From positions 5,011,001-5,075,000 of the forward strand of contig OU696574.1 in assembly GCA_916048095.2 (NCBI GenBank): 64,000 nt of DNA, written 5' to 3'. The translations under genes and the position numbers were made by a program. This DNA comes from Sacculina carcini. Lineage: Eukaryota; Arthropoda; Thecostraca; Sacculinidae. The stretch's first letter is position 1. Each line of letters opens with the position of its first letter. This document shows, in pieces, positions 54,556-62,603 of the stretch. Under the pieces are notes generated by a model. That model had not been told where the DNA came from and did no database searches. It saw only the letters and a program-made list of their open reading frames with translations.

Positions 54556-55012
54556 ATGCAAGGTTCAGTTCAGTTCAGTGTATTTGTTATAGCGCCTGTC
54601 ATACACGGGCGCGCAGCAGCTAAACAGTATGTACAAGCGGACAAAGCTAAACAGTTATTACAGAAACAATAAAAAGAACACATCAATGAATAAATATTAC
54701 ACGATTCAAATAACACAATGAACACATTTACACAATGAGAAGAACACATTGAAGGGTGATTGAAAAACACAATAACAGAGAACAATAAACATAATTAGAC
54801 TAAAACATAGGTAAACACAAACATACATGCATTCGCGCCCACACACATATCAGAGAGGCAAAAGGAGTCAAGGAATGAGTCACGGGATCAAAGGAAATTT
54901 CCTCAAGATGTTTACGTAGAGAAGAGGTAAAAGATCGATACGTGAGCGAGGAGGTGATATGAGAAGTGAGCGAGTTATATAATCGAGGACCGTGGAAGGT
55001 TCTCAAAAGTTA
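54556..55012 (-). pseudogene. 5'-truncated LINE, 3' end only
   Basis: The minus strand encodes FHGPRLYNSLTSHITSSLTYRSF and SFDPVTHSLTPFASL, the C-terminus of the same LINE ORF2 family. In sense, the 3' UTR ends with GCGCGCCCGTGTATGACAGG-CGCTATAACAAATAC and a (CTGAA)n tail (54559-54578). Ginger-A lacks it at the homologous site. Confidence 0.88.
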
Positions 55013-55193
55013 TTGTACACAAAGACAAATATCACTTAGATGATAACTCAACGTCTGCAGCTATTTTCCTGAACAGAGACCATTCCCACAACAAAACAAC
55101 AATGGAATTGGTCCTTACAACTTCCACTGCAACGAAAATAAGCACTCAAGTAAATAAAGGCCCCAATAAGACTTATTAAATCAAATCAAATCA

Positions 55194-55604
55194 AAGAATA
55201 ACGTATCTCACGCTGTCTTGTCCCTCTCTCCATCTGTTCGTTCTCTGATCCGCTCGATTGGCGACCGTTTGTTTGTTGGTCTCCATTCCTGCCCAGTGTT
55301 CGATAGATATTGGGTCGCTCGCTGCTCACGATGTGCCGGCCTAGGGCACAAATCAACGCGATGTTCTAGCCGTGTAATGTGTGGTCACTGCTCTGGTGAT
55401 CATTCTTCATCTGATTGTCCGCGCTCAGCTCCTTCCAAATGTTGTAATTGTGGGCGCTCGGGCCGGAACCATTCCCATTCTCACTCTTCATTTGACACTT
55501 CGTGCCCTTCCTTCACTGCCGTCCGGGATTCCATCCGCCGCCGCACCGCCACCTCTGATTCTGATCTAATTTCGTTGGCTCAATCCCCGCAATCGAATCA
55601 TTGA
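55194..55604 (+). CDS. LINE ORF1, N-terminally truncated
   Basis: The frame is open from the LINE start without an ATG (NNVSHAVLSLSPSVRSL...). It has GDRLFVGLHSCPVFDRYWV followed by three Cys/His knuckles (CSRCAGLGHKSTRC, CGHCSGDHSSSDC, CCNCGRSGRNHS). This arrangement is typical of the nucleic-acid chaperone ORF1 of CR1/jockey-group LINEs. It ends at TGA 55602-55604, 75 bp before ORF2. Confidence 0.85.
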   Translation, partial: KNNVSHAVLSLSPSVRSLIRSIGDRLFVGLHSCPVFDRYWVARCSRCAGLGHKSTRCSSRVMCGHCSGDHSSSDCPRSAPSKCCNCGRSGRNHSHSHSSFDTSCPSFTAVRDSIRRRTATSDSDLISLAQSPQSNH

Positions 55605-55679
55605 CTATCCTCTCTTTCCTCATTTTCTCACCCCTCTCAATCTATCTCTTCATCACCTCAGTCATCATCTTCACCACCT

Positions 55680-58562
55680 ATGTCTTCATCTCCGGTCAAT
55701 CTTATTCTTCCCTCTCCTGGATCAGAGCGTATGTATCGCGTCTCCATTGGTTTTGTAAATATTAGATCGTGCCGACATAAAACCGATCATATCTTAAACT
55801 TCTGCTCTTCTTATGGCCTTTCCATTCTCTGTCTCGCTGAAACTTGGTTACTTGAGTCCGATGTATCGCTGTTTTCCTCCAACGTATCACCATTTAATTT
55901 TCTTCACAAGGCTCGCTCTAATTGTAAATCTTCTGGTGGCGGCGTTGGTTGCATTTTCTCAAACTCTCTCTCCATTTCCCCTATCTCTAGTTTGATTCCC
56001 CCTCCTTCTTCATTTGAATTTCTAGCCCTATCTCTTCATGTTCCTAACCACTCTGCATTCTGCTTACTTATATTATATCGACACAATCATACCGGCACTT
56101 CTCCGTTGTTCCTTGATGAATTTTCCCCTCTCCTTGAGGCTGTCACTACGTCTTTTTCTAGCAATTTCTTGATTCTAGGTGACTTTAATTTTTGGACTGA
56201 TTCTCCCTCCCGTAACCCCTACTGCTTAGGCTTTCTCTCTATGCTTGAATCTCATGGTTTGTTTCTTTGCAACTCTTCTCCTACTCATACCTCTGGCCAT
56301 ACCCTTGACTTAATTCTGTCTCCGTCGCCTTTCATCTCTTCTGATCGCCATCCTCCGGACGTTCTCACCATTCCTCCAGATCCGTCAATCTCCGATCACA
56401 GTCTCCTTTTAACCTCAATTCCGTTTTCTCCTCCTCCCGTTAATTCTTCTTTCACTTATCGTAACTATAAGAAATTTGACCCATCCTCGTTCCTATCACT
56501 CCTGGATTATTTTCTTCCTATCCATTTTCTGTACTCACTTTCTCCTGCCGAATTATTTCCGTGTTTGTCTGCTGCTCTTACGTCTATAAATGATTGCATT
56601 TTTCCCCTTCGGACATGCGCTTCTCTTTCTCCTCGCGGTCCTCCTTGGTTCAATTCTAATCTCCGTAGCCTTAAATGTTCTCAGCGCCGTCTCGAACGTT
56701 GTTGGCGACGCTCTCGTTCTTCATCTGATTGGCTATCGTTTTGCTCGGCTCGATCATCTTACATTTCTGCCCTCTCTCTCGCCAAGTGTAACTTCTATAA
56801 AACTCGTCTTTCTTCTCTTTCTCGCTCTCCCAAATCTTTATGGGCTACTTTGAACTCTCTCCGTGGTCTTCGTTCGCGTTCTATTTCTTCCACTATAACA
56901 GCCTCACAATTTTCTACCTTCTTTGAGGATAAAGTCAATTCGTTGCTTTCCGTTATTCCTCCTTCATTATCTCCTCTCAGACATATTTCCTCGCCTGATC
57001 ATTTTTCATCATTCAATCATCTTAGTGTGACTGACTTAACTGCCCTTATCTCATCAACTAAATTGTCGTTCTCTCCTTCTGATCCTATAAATTTTAAGGC
57101 AATTTCTGAATTGATTCCTTCCCTTTTGCCCTATTTTCTTCATTTGATTAATAGTTCTTTCCTCCATGGCGCTTTTCTTGCTGATAAACATGCTACAATC
57201 TACCCTATCCTTAAAAAACCCACGTTAGATCCAACTGTTATTAAAAATTATCGGCCTATTTCTCTTCTCAGCTTCCCTTCCAAACTTCTTGAATCTGCCA
57301 TCTCTTCTCAACTTTCTCCCTTCATTAACCAATTTCTTGATCCTTACCAATCTGGCTTCCGTCCTTCATATTCCACTCAGTCTGTTCTTATCTCTGTAAC
57401 CAATGGCGTTTTATCCCACTTCTCTTACCGTCGGTCTGCCTTGCTTGTTCTCCTTGATATGTCTTCTGCCTTTGATTTGGTTAATCACTCTATTCTTCTT
57501 CGTGATCTCTCTCATCTTGGTATCTGCTCTAGTGCTCTCTCCCTTCTCAAATCATATCTCAGTGGTCGGACTTATGCTGTGAAATTTAATTCCTGTGTCT
57601 CTTCTTCGGTTGCTCTACGTCATGGTGTTCCACAGGGCTCCATTCTTGGTCCTTTGTTATTTAATCTGTACATGTCTTCTCTTTGTCCTATTCTTCGTAA
57701 ACACTCTATAAGTTTTCATATCTATGCTGACGATATTCAGTTTTACATCCCGCTTCCTTTTCATTCTCCTTCCCTGCTATCTGACGTGCTTTCTGATATT
57801 TCTTCTTGGGCTGCAGCTCGCAATCTTCTCATCAACACTTCAAAGTCTGAGTTTCTCCCTCTTCATCCTCCGCGCATTAGTCCTCCGCTGCTCTCAGTTC
57901 CTCTAGCCGTTACCGTTCGAAATCTTGGTATTATTTTTGATTCTTCGCTCTCCTTTGTAGATAACATTCGCTCCGTCGCACGCACTTGTCGTCTGATCCT
58001 ACGTTCACTCTATCCCATTCGTCCCTGTCTCGATCAATCTTCATCTATTAAACTTGTTAATTCTCTTATACTCTCTAGATTAGACTATTGCAACTCACTA
58101 TACTTTAGCTTACCTCGTTCTTCCCTAAAAATACTACAACGTGTTCTTAACCAATCTTGCCGATTTGTTCTTCACCCTACTCCTTGCCGTCATACCTCCA
58201 GTTTTCTATTTAAGTTTCGTTGGCTTCCAATTGTCTCTCGTATCCACTTTCGCCTTTGCTGTCTAATCTTCAAACTCCTTCATGATCCCAGTCAACCGCC
58301 CTACCTAGTCAGTCTTTTAACTCGTTCTGATAATGTTTCTTCTCGTAGACCTGTTCCCCTTATCTGTCCTCGGGCCACTAATGAATCTTCGTGGTCCTCT
58401 AAATCTTTTACTTTTTTCGGTCCGCGCATCTATAATTCTCTTCCTTCTCATATTATTTCATCTTCTTCCTACCGCATGTTTGCTTCCCGACTTCAAAATC
58501 ACCTTTTTGACATCTCGTTTGATCCTGCTTCTCACACTCTCACTCCTTTCGCCAAACTATGA
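55680..58562 (+). CDS. LINE ORF2: endonuclease and reverse transcriptase
   Basis: 960 residues from ATG 55680. The apurinic-type endonuclease shows NIRSC, LAETWLLES (about 54), ILGDFNFWTD (about 165), TSGHTLDL and SDHSLL (about 238). RT shows YRPISLLSFPSKLLE (about 524), LLDMSSAFDLVNH, GVPQGSILGPLLFNLYM and the catalytic YADDIQFY (about 681). The C-terminal domain runs through LDYCNSLY and NESSWSSKS. The frame is complete, so an active enzyme is possible. The coding strand is strikingly pyrimidine-rich, with Ser, Leu and Phe over-represented. Confidence 0.95.
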   Translation: MSSSPVNLILPSPGSERMYRVSIGFVNIRSCRHKTDHILNFCSSYGLSILCLAETWLLESDVSLFSSNVSPFNFLHKARSNCKSSGGGVGCIFSNSLSISPISSLIPPPSSFEFLALSLHVPNHSAFCLLILYRHNHTGTSPLFLDEFSPLLEAVTTSFSSNFLILGDFNFWTDSPSRNPYCLGFLSMLESHGLFLCNSSPTHTSGHTLDLILSPSPFISSDRHPPDVLTIPPDPSISDHSLLLTSIPFSPPPVNSSFTYRNYKKFDPSSFLSLLDYFLPIHFLYSLSPAELFPCLSAALTSINDCIFPLRTCASLSPRGPPWFNSNLRSLKCSQRRLERCWRRSRSSSDWLSFCSARSSYISALSLAKCNFYKTRLSSLSRSPKSLWATLNSLRGLRSRSISSTITASQFSTFFEDKVNSLLSVIPPSLSPLRHISSPDHFSSFNHLSVTDLTALISSTKLSFSPSDPINFKAISELIPSLLPYFLHLINSSFLHGAFLADKHATIYPILKKPTLDPTVIKNYRPISLLSFPSKLLESAISSQLSPFINQFLDPYQSGFRPSYSTQSVLISVTNGVLSHFSYRRSALLVLLDMSSAFDLVNHSILLRDLSHLGICSSALSLLKSYLSGRTYAVKFNSCVSSSVALRHGVPQGSILGPLLFNLYMSSLCPILRKHSISFHIYADDIQFYIPLPFHSPSLLSDVLSDISSWAAARNLLINTSKSEFLPLHPPRISPPLLSVPLAVTVRNLGIIFDSSLSFVDNIRSVARTCRLILRSLYPIRPCLDQSSSIKLVNSLILSRLDYCNSLYFSLPRSSLKILQRVLNQSCRFVLHPTPCRHTSSFLFKFRWLPIVSRIHFRLCCLIFKLLHDPSQPPYLVSLLTRSDNVSSRRPVPLICPRATNESSWSSKSFTFFGPRIYNSLPSHIISSSSYRMFASRLQNHLFDISFDPASHTLTPFAKL

Positions 58563-58789
58563 TTCCATTCAGCTATCCATTTTCTATTCCTCCTTATTCT
58601 ACTCAAAACTCATGTGTATATGTGTATGTATAAGTGCATGTCTGTGTATGTATGTATATGTATAAGTGCATGTTTGTGTATGTGTGTATATGTATTAGTG
58701 CATGTTTGTGTATGTGTGTATATGTATAAGTGCATGTTTGTGTATGTATGTATATGTATATATGTATTTACGCTTTGTTGTTCGTCTTT

Positions 58790-58860
58790 AAGTTATGCGC
58801 GCCCGTGTTTTTACAGGCGCTATAGTAAATATATGTTTTTTTGTTTGTTTGTTTGTTTGT
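58790..58860 (+). other. LINE 3' hairpin and (TTTG)n tail
   Basis: GCGCGCCCGTG...CAGGCGCTATAG forms a stem of about five to six pairs (GCGCC/GGCGC), followed by TAAATATATG and TTTG repeats. The same fold with other tails occurs in the other LINE ends and in the SINE at 17809-18155. It is probably the recognition site of the LINE reverse transcriptase (inference). Confidence 0.75.
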
Positions 58861-59080
58861 GTATTCTGTATCCTGCGTGAATGATCGTCTGATTCTGATT
58901 TCGCGTGACTTGTTTTCCCATTCTTACTTATGGTGCCCCATGTGTATGTGTATGTTTTTTGCTTATGTATGTGTGTGTATGTCTGTGAGTGTGTGTGTGT
59001 TCCTATGTGTGCATTATGTGTTCTTACTGTTGTCACATGTTTATCTACATCGTTGTGTTTGCCTTTTAAATTTTGTCGCG

Positions 59081-59131
59081 CTTCTGTGCATATTAGCGCT
59101 ATAACAAATACATTGATTGATTGATTGATTG
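59081..59131 (+). other. Second LINE 3' hairpin and (ATTG)n tail
   Basis: GTCGCGCTTCTGTGCATATTAGCGCTATAACAAATAC followed by ATTG repeats. It is a diverged version of the module at 58790. Confidence 0.7.
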
Positions 59132-59318
59132 ATCAATGTGAACTTAGAATATGATAGCAAGAAACTATTCAAACAACAAATGCAATTTCATAACAGATAA
59201 TAACAAACCCTACACGTTTCAGTGAAGGAATTAATGTTCAGTGAATGCATTAAATGCCTTAAACGCGTCGTAAACGTCAGGTCGCCATCCGTTCCAGGTC
59301 GCCATCCGTTCCGTCACA
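59132..59318. repeat. Ginger-B right TIR
   Basis: Inverted counterpart of 29401-29595. The tip has word AACGGATG twice (CATCCGTT on plus) and CCGTCACA at 59311-59318, followed by CCGT. Confidence 0.88.
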
Positions 59319-59340
59319 CCGTTCCAGGTCGCCATCCGTT
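59319..59340. mobile_element. Remnant tip of another Ginger-B
   Basis: CCGTTCCAGGTCGCCATCCG-TT repeats the Ginger-B tip up to the base before its last CCGT. It shows that one Ginger-B end was itself inserted in the tip of another. Confidence 0.75.
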
Positions 59341-59344
59341 CCGT

Positions 59345-59595
59345 TGTGACGGTAAAAACGGGGACATGGATAAAACGGGGACATCGACGCATTTGATACA
59401 AACTCTGACGCATTGAAGGGATTTGAAGGATTTTCACTGTATTTTGTATGGATTTTGAAGGAATTTTAAGGTTTTACACCCAACCTGGGGCATGTGTACT
59501 CTATGGCGCGGTGGCAGTAAAGTAACAAGTTGCTTGGTGAAAATGGGGACATCGACAAGTCTCTATTGTTATTTATTGAAGTTATAGGGTTTGAT
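59345..59595. repeat. Ginger-C left TIR
   Basis: Inverted copy of 62329-62578 with scattered mismatches. It contains runs of GAAGGATTTT-like motifs and a third GGGGACATCGAC copy at about 59546-59557. Confidence 0.9.
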
Positions 59596-59838
59596 TTCGA
59601 TGCATGCTGGTTTTTATTATTGGAGCATGTTTGCTATTGGGAATATTTATCCGTTCATGTTCCATGCTGTCATGAACTTTTATCGCTTATGTAAACGTAA
59701 ACAGTTGATTGGACTTGACTAGTGAAGTTGTTTTTCTTGTTTGCTCTTATTTGTCTTTTTCCTCATTTTTTCTTCGTATGTCATTGAAGAAGTATATACG
59801 TTATGAGCATATACGTATATACGTATATACGTTTTCTG

Positions 59839-60452
59839 TCGTCAGACATCTCAATTTCTGTTTAAGTTTCGTTGGCTCCCCATTATTCATCGTATTCATT
59901 TTCGCCTTTGCTGTATTATTTTTAAACCTTTCCACGACCCTAGTCAACCCTCTTATTTTTCCGGTCTCCTCACTGTGTCTACTGCTCCTCGTCCTCTTAT
60001 CTGCCCTCGAGCCTTGAACGAGTCATCTTGGTCTTCTGAGTATTTTTCTTTCTTTGCTCACCGACTGAACAACTCGCTTCTCGTACTGTTCTATCAGCCA
60101 CTTCCTAATCCTCATTACGTTCGGCACTCATTAGATTCGTTTTGGCGGCGTCAGCAACCACTAAGCACGTTATATCATTTGAATGTGTACATGCAGTGTG
60201 CTTGTTGTGTGCGTGTGTGGTTGTGCGTGCTTGTTAGTGTGTTATAGCCAGTATCATGTTGGACTAGTGTGTGAATACATCCTGTAACTTGTGTTGTAAC
60301 TGTGGAAGCGTTTCCCACAACGTCATGTTTCCTTTTGTCATTTACTCTTGTGCTCGTTCATGTTTTGTGTTTCTCTGTGAATAGTTTTGGCTTATCTTGC
60401 TGTTTTATGCGCGTGTGTTTTTGATATGTGCTATACCAAATAAATGTTAATG
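59839..60452 (+). pseudogene. 5'-truncated LINE, 3' end only
   Basis: It encodes FLFKFRWLPI-IHRIHFRLCC, HDPSQPSYFSGLL and PRALNESSWSSEYFSFF in shifting frames, matching ORF2 at 58200-58440. The 3' end has GCGCGTGTGTTTTTGATATGTGCTATACCAAATAAATG. Frameshifts make it non-coding. Confidence 0.85.
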
Positions 60453-62328
60453 TGTGTATTTTGGTCATTGTATGACGGTTTTTGTGGTTTACCTGTGTTC
60501 CAAAACAATTTAGTTTATAAGGAAAGTTTCGTTAGCAGTTTCCCACAGGTATTTCTAGCGTTGTTGTTCTCGACGGCGCTTCGGTCGATGTCGACCATTC
60601 CAGTTTCAAATTGATATGTATCAGTAAAGATGGCCGTTAAAATAGTTGCAAACGTTGATCTGATTGTCACAACACCAATATGTTGAGATGTTGATCTTGA
60701 CCTTCGTCGTTAGGCTGATCGTGAAGTCTTCTGAGTTCCTCTTGTTGTTGTGTTCCGAGATAACTAGTAATAGTCACCCAGTGGAAGTTTAATTGTGTAT
60801 TGACAGTAACCAGTCAGCTCTACTACCTTAAAGCTACTACTAAAACTTAATCTCTAGTCTCTCCAGTATCTATAGTCTCTTGTCCTCATAGTCTCCCCAG
60901 TATTCATGATCCACTCTCTGTGTTTAGTATCTAGTCCCAGTCTCCGGTATCCCGCCCTATTTTCAGCACAACACGGGTATATATACCCACGACCACATGT
61001 CGTCGGCTCAATGCGTCACAAGTAATGCGAGTTGGCCAAACAGCACGGCTACACAACCAGGACACACGCTATTACTAAACATGTTCTGACTCCACACACG
61101 CGTGTTACCATGATCTGTTCAGCCAAGTCAGACACACAAAAAGGTCATAAATTAATTGTCAAGTTACTTCACAGATTGCCAATCATATCAGGCGCAGTGT
61201 ACTACTGACGCCACCCAACCACAAATGAGCCTAACGACAGCTGCACAAGCAGGCCGCGAAAAGAACGCGAAAGTAAACTGAGAGAGCGAAAAAACTGAGT
61301 AAACTGACGGATAGAAAACTGGTCTGATTATAACTGTTATACTGATATCCAAGTAACATTTTGATTCTTTTGTCGTATTTTCAGTTTCGGTTAGTTACCG
61401 ACTTTTCATTTGTTATATTGTCAGTCCTACATTTGTGGATCGTGTGCGGTGCATCACATGCTTGATGCGCTCTGTGATGTTTATAATGAAGACACGTCTG
61501 TGAAGAAGACATTGTTTATTATCGAAGCGTTTCCTGAATGTTGGCTGTTTCCTGACAATACATGACTTATTTCCAGCTCGCCTGAAACTCATAGTTTCAC
61601 CATGTCTTACTGAATCATACTTTGTTCAGCCACTGGGATAGCTGGGTGGAATGCAGGTGTCCATGTCCACACGTCCCCCTTCACACACGCACACATACAC
61701 AAGCGCTGGCACACGCAGCTGGTCATTGGTCCGTTGGCTGTTGGAGCTCTCAGCCTATCCGTTGATCTGCGAATGATACGCGTATTTTACAGCGTGCTTC
61801 ATCTGGAAGTATCACCTATTTGAATGATATTCGAATAAAAACAAAATGAGGAAAAATACGAGCAAACAAGAAGAACATCACTTCACTAGTTAAGTTCTGT
61901 TAAACATCACTTCACTAGTTCAGTTCTGTTAAACATCACTTCACTAGTTCAGTTCTGTCAAAGACGTGGTCATAATGGAGGCAATGTATTATCTGTACTC
62001 AGCAACAGCAAGCAGCGCAACAACTCACTCAACATTCACGACTGCGCATGCACACACTCCACTTCAGGATAGACACACAAGCATATATACAAATCAGACA
62101 TAGTCATACGCAAGCGGGCGTACCAATGTAGTCACACACAATGCAAGCGAATTCTACACCCAAGGTCGGTTAGCGAATGCACAAGCCTGTAAAGACACGT
62201 TTACATCAACAAGTTCAATCCACTATTACACGTTTATATAAACGATAAAAGTCGATTTCAGATTTGAACATTAAACGAAAAATACTCCCAATAGCTAATA
62301 TAAACTCAACACTAGCCCGCACCAAAAA
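60453..62328. other. Ginger-C interior
   Basis: No gene. It contains CTCTAGTCTC-like pyrimidine-rich repeats at 60850-60950 and the 29-bp tandem repeat. Inverted similarity to the left inner flank is seen near 61840-61870 (GAGGAAAAATACGAGCAAACAAG). Confidence 0.7.
61874..61960. repeat. 29-bp tandem repeat, three copies
   Basis: Units beginning AACATCACTTCACTAGTT start at 61874, 61903 and 61932. The partner region near 59720-59730 has only one TAGTGAAGTTG, so the repeat expanded on one side only. Confidence 0.92.
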
Positions 62329-62578
62329 CAAACCGTATAACTTCAATAAATAACAATAGAAACTTGTCGATGTCCCCATTTTCACCAAGCAACTTGTTAC
62401 TTTACTGCCACCGCGCCATACAGTAGACATGCACCAGGTTGGGTGAAAAATCTTAGAATTCCTTCAAAATCCTAACACCATACAGTGAAAATCCTTCAAA
62501 TCCCTTCAAATGCGTCAGAGTTTGTATCAAATGCGTCGATGTCCCCGTTTTATCCATGTCCCCGTTTTTACCGTCACA
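62329..62578. repeat. Ginger-C right TIR
   Basis: Inverted copy of 59345-59595 ending CCGTCACA, followed by CCGT. Confidence 0.9.
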
Positions 62579-62582
62579 CCGT

Positions 62583-62603
62583 TGTGACGGCCCAAGATGC
62601 GAC
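62583..62603. mobile_element. Ginger-A-type terminal stub
   Basis: TGTGACGGCCCAAGATGCGA follows the CCGT shared with Ginger-C. It has the Ginger-A word CCCAAGAT and is cut after about 21 bases by the LINE tail (ATCAG)n. Confidence 0.8.

Larger units (their letters stand above)
55185..59131 (+). mobile_element. Nearly full-length CR1/jockey-type LINE
   Basis: It holds a partial ORF1 with CCHC knuckles, a complete ORF2 and a 3' UTR. It interrupts the Ginger-B right TIR (TTATTAAATCAA before, ATCAATGTGAAC after), with ATCAA as the probable target duplication. The ORF1 start is missing, so the 5' end is truncated. The 3' region has two hairpin-plus-microsatellite modules, the first with (TTTG)n at 58838-58859 and the second with (ATTG)n at 59111-59131; the second could be the tail of an older LINE. 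Confidence 0.88.
29401..59318. mobile_element. Ginger-B: Ginger1-like DNA transposon split by nested insertions
   Basis: The ends are TGTGACGG...CCGTCACA. Its own sequence is 29401-29639, 53603-54555, 55013-55184 and 59132-59318, about 1.55 kb; the interior resembles Ginger-A in inverted order. Ginger1 elements are known for CCGT/CCGG target duplications and TIRs up to about 270 bp. Here the flanks are ACGG on the left and CCGT on the right, which do not match, so the two ends may come from different insertions. No integrase-like transposase is encoded. Confidence 0.75.
59345..62578. mobile_element. Ginger-C: Ginger1-like DNA transposon
   Basis: 3234 bp with ends TGTGACGG...CCGTCACA, TIRs of about 250 bp (59345-59595, 62329-62578) and target duplication CCGT (59341-59344, 62579-62582). 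The tip has TAAAAACGGGGACATGG then TAAAACGGGGACAT then CGACGC, the same layout as Ginger-A and B. Weaker inverted similarity continues inside to about 59770 and 61830. It has no transposase; a LINE fragment is inserted at 59839-60452. Confidence 0.88.

Noticed and set aside
53769..54556. Small frames in the Ginger-A and Ginger-B interiors as a transposase
   Set aside because: None shows an integrase-like DDE, zinc finger or GPY/F motif, and none is conserved between A and B.
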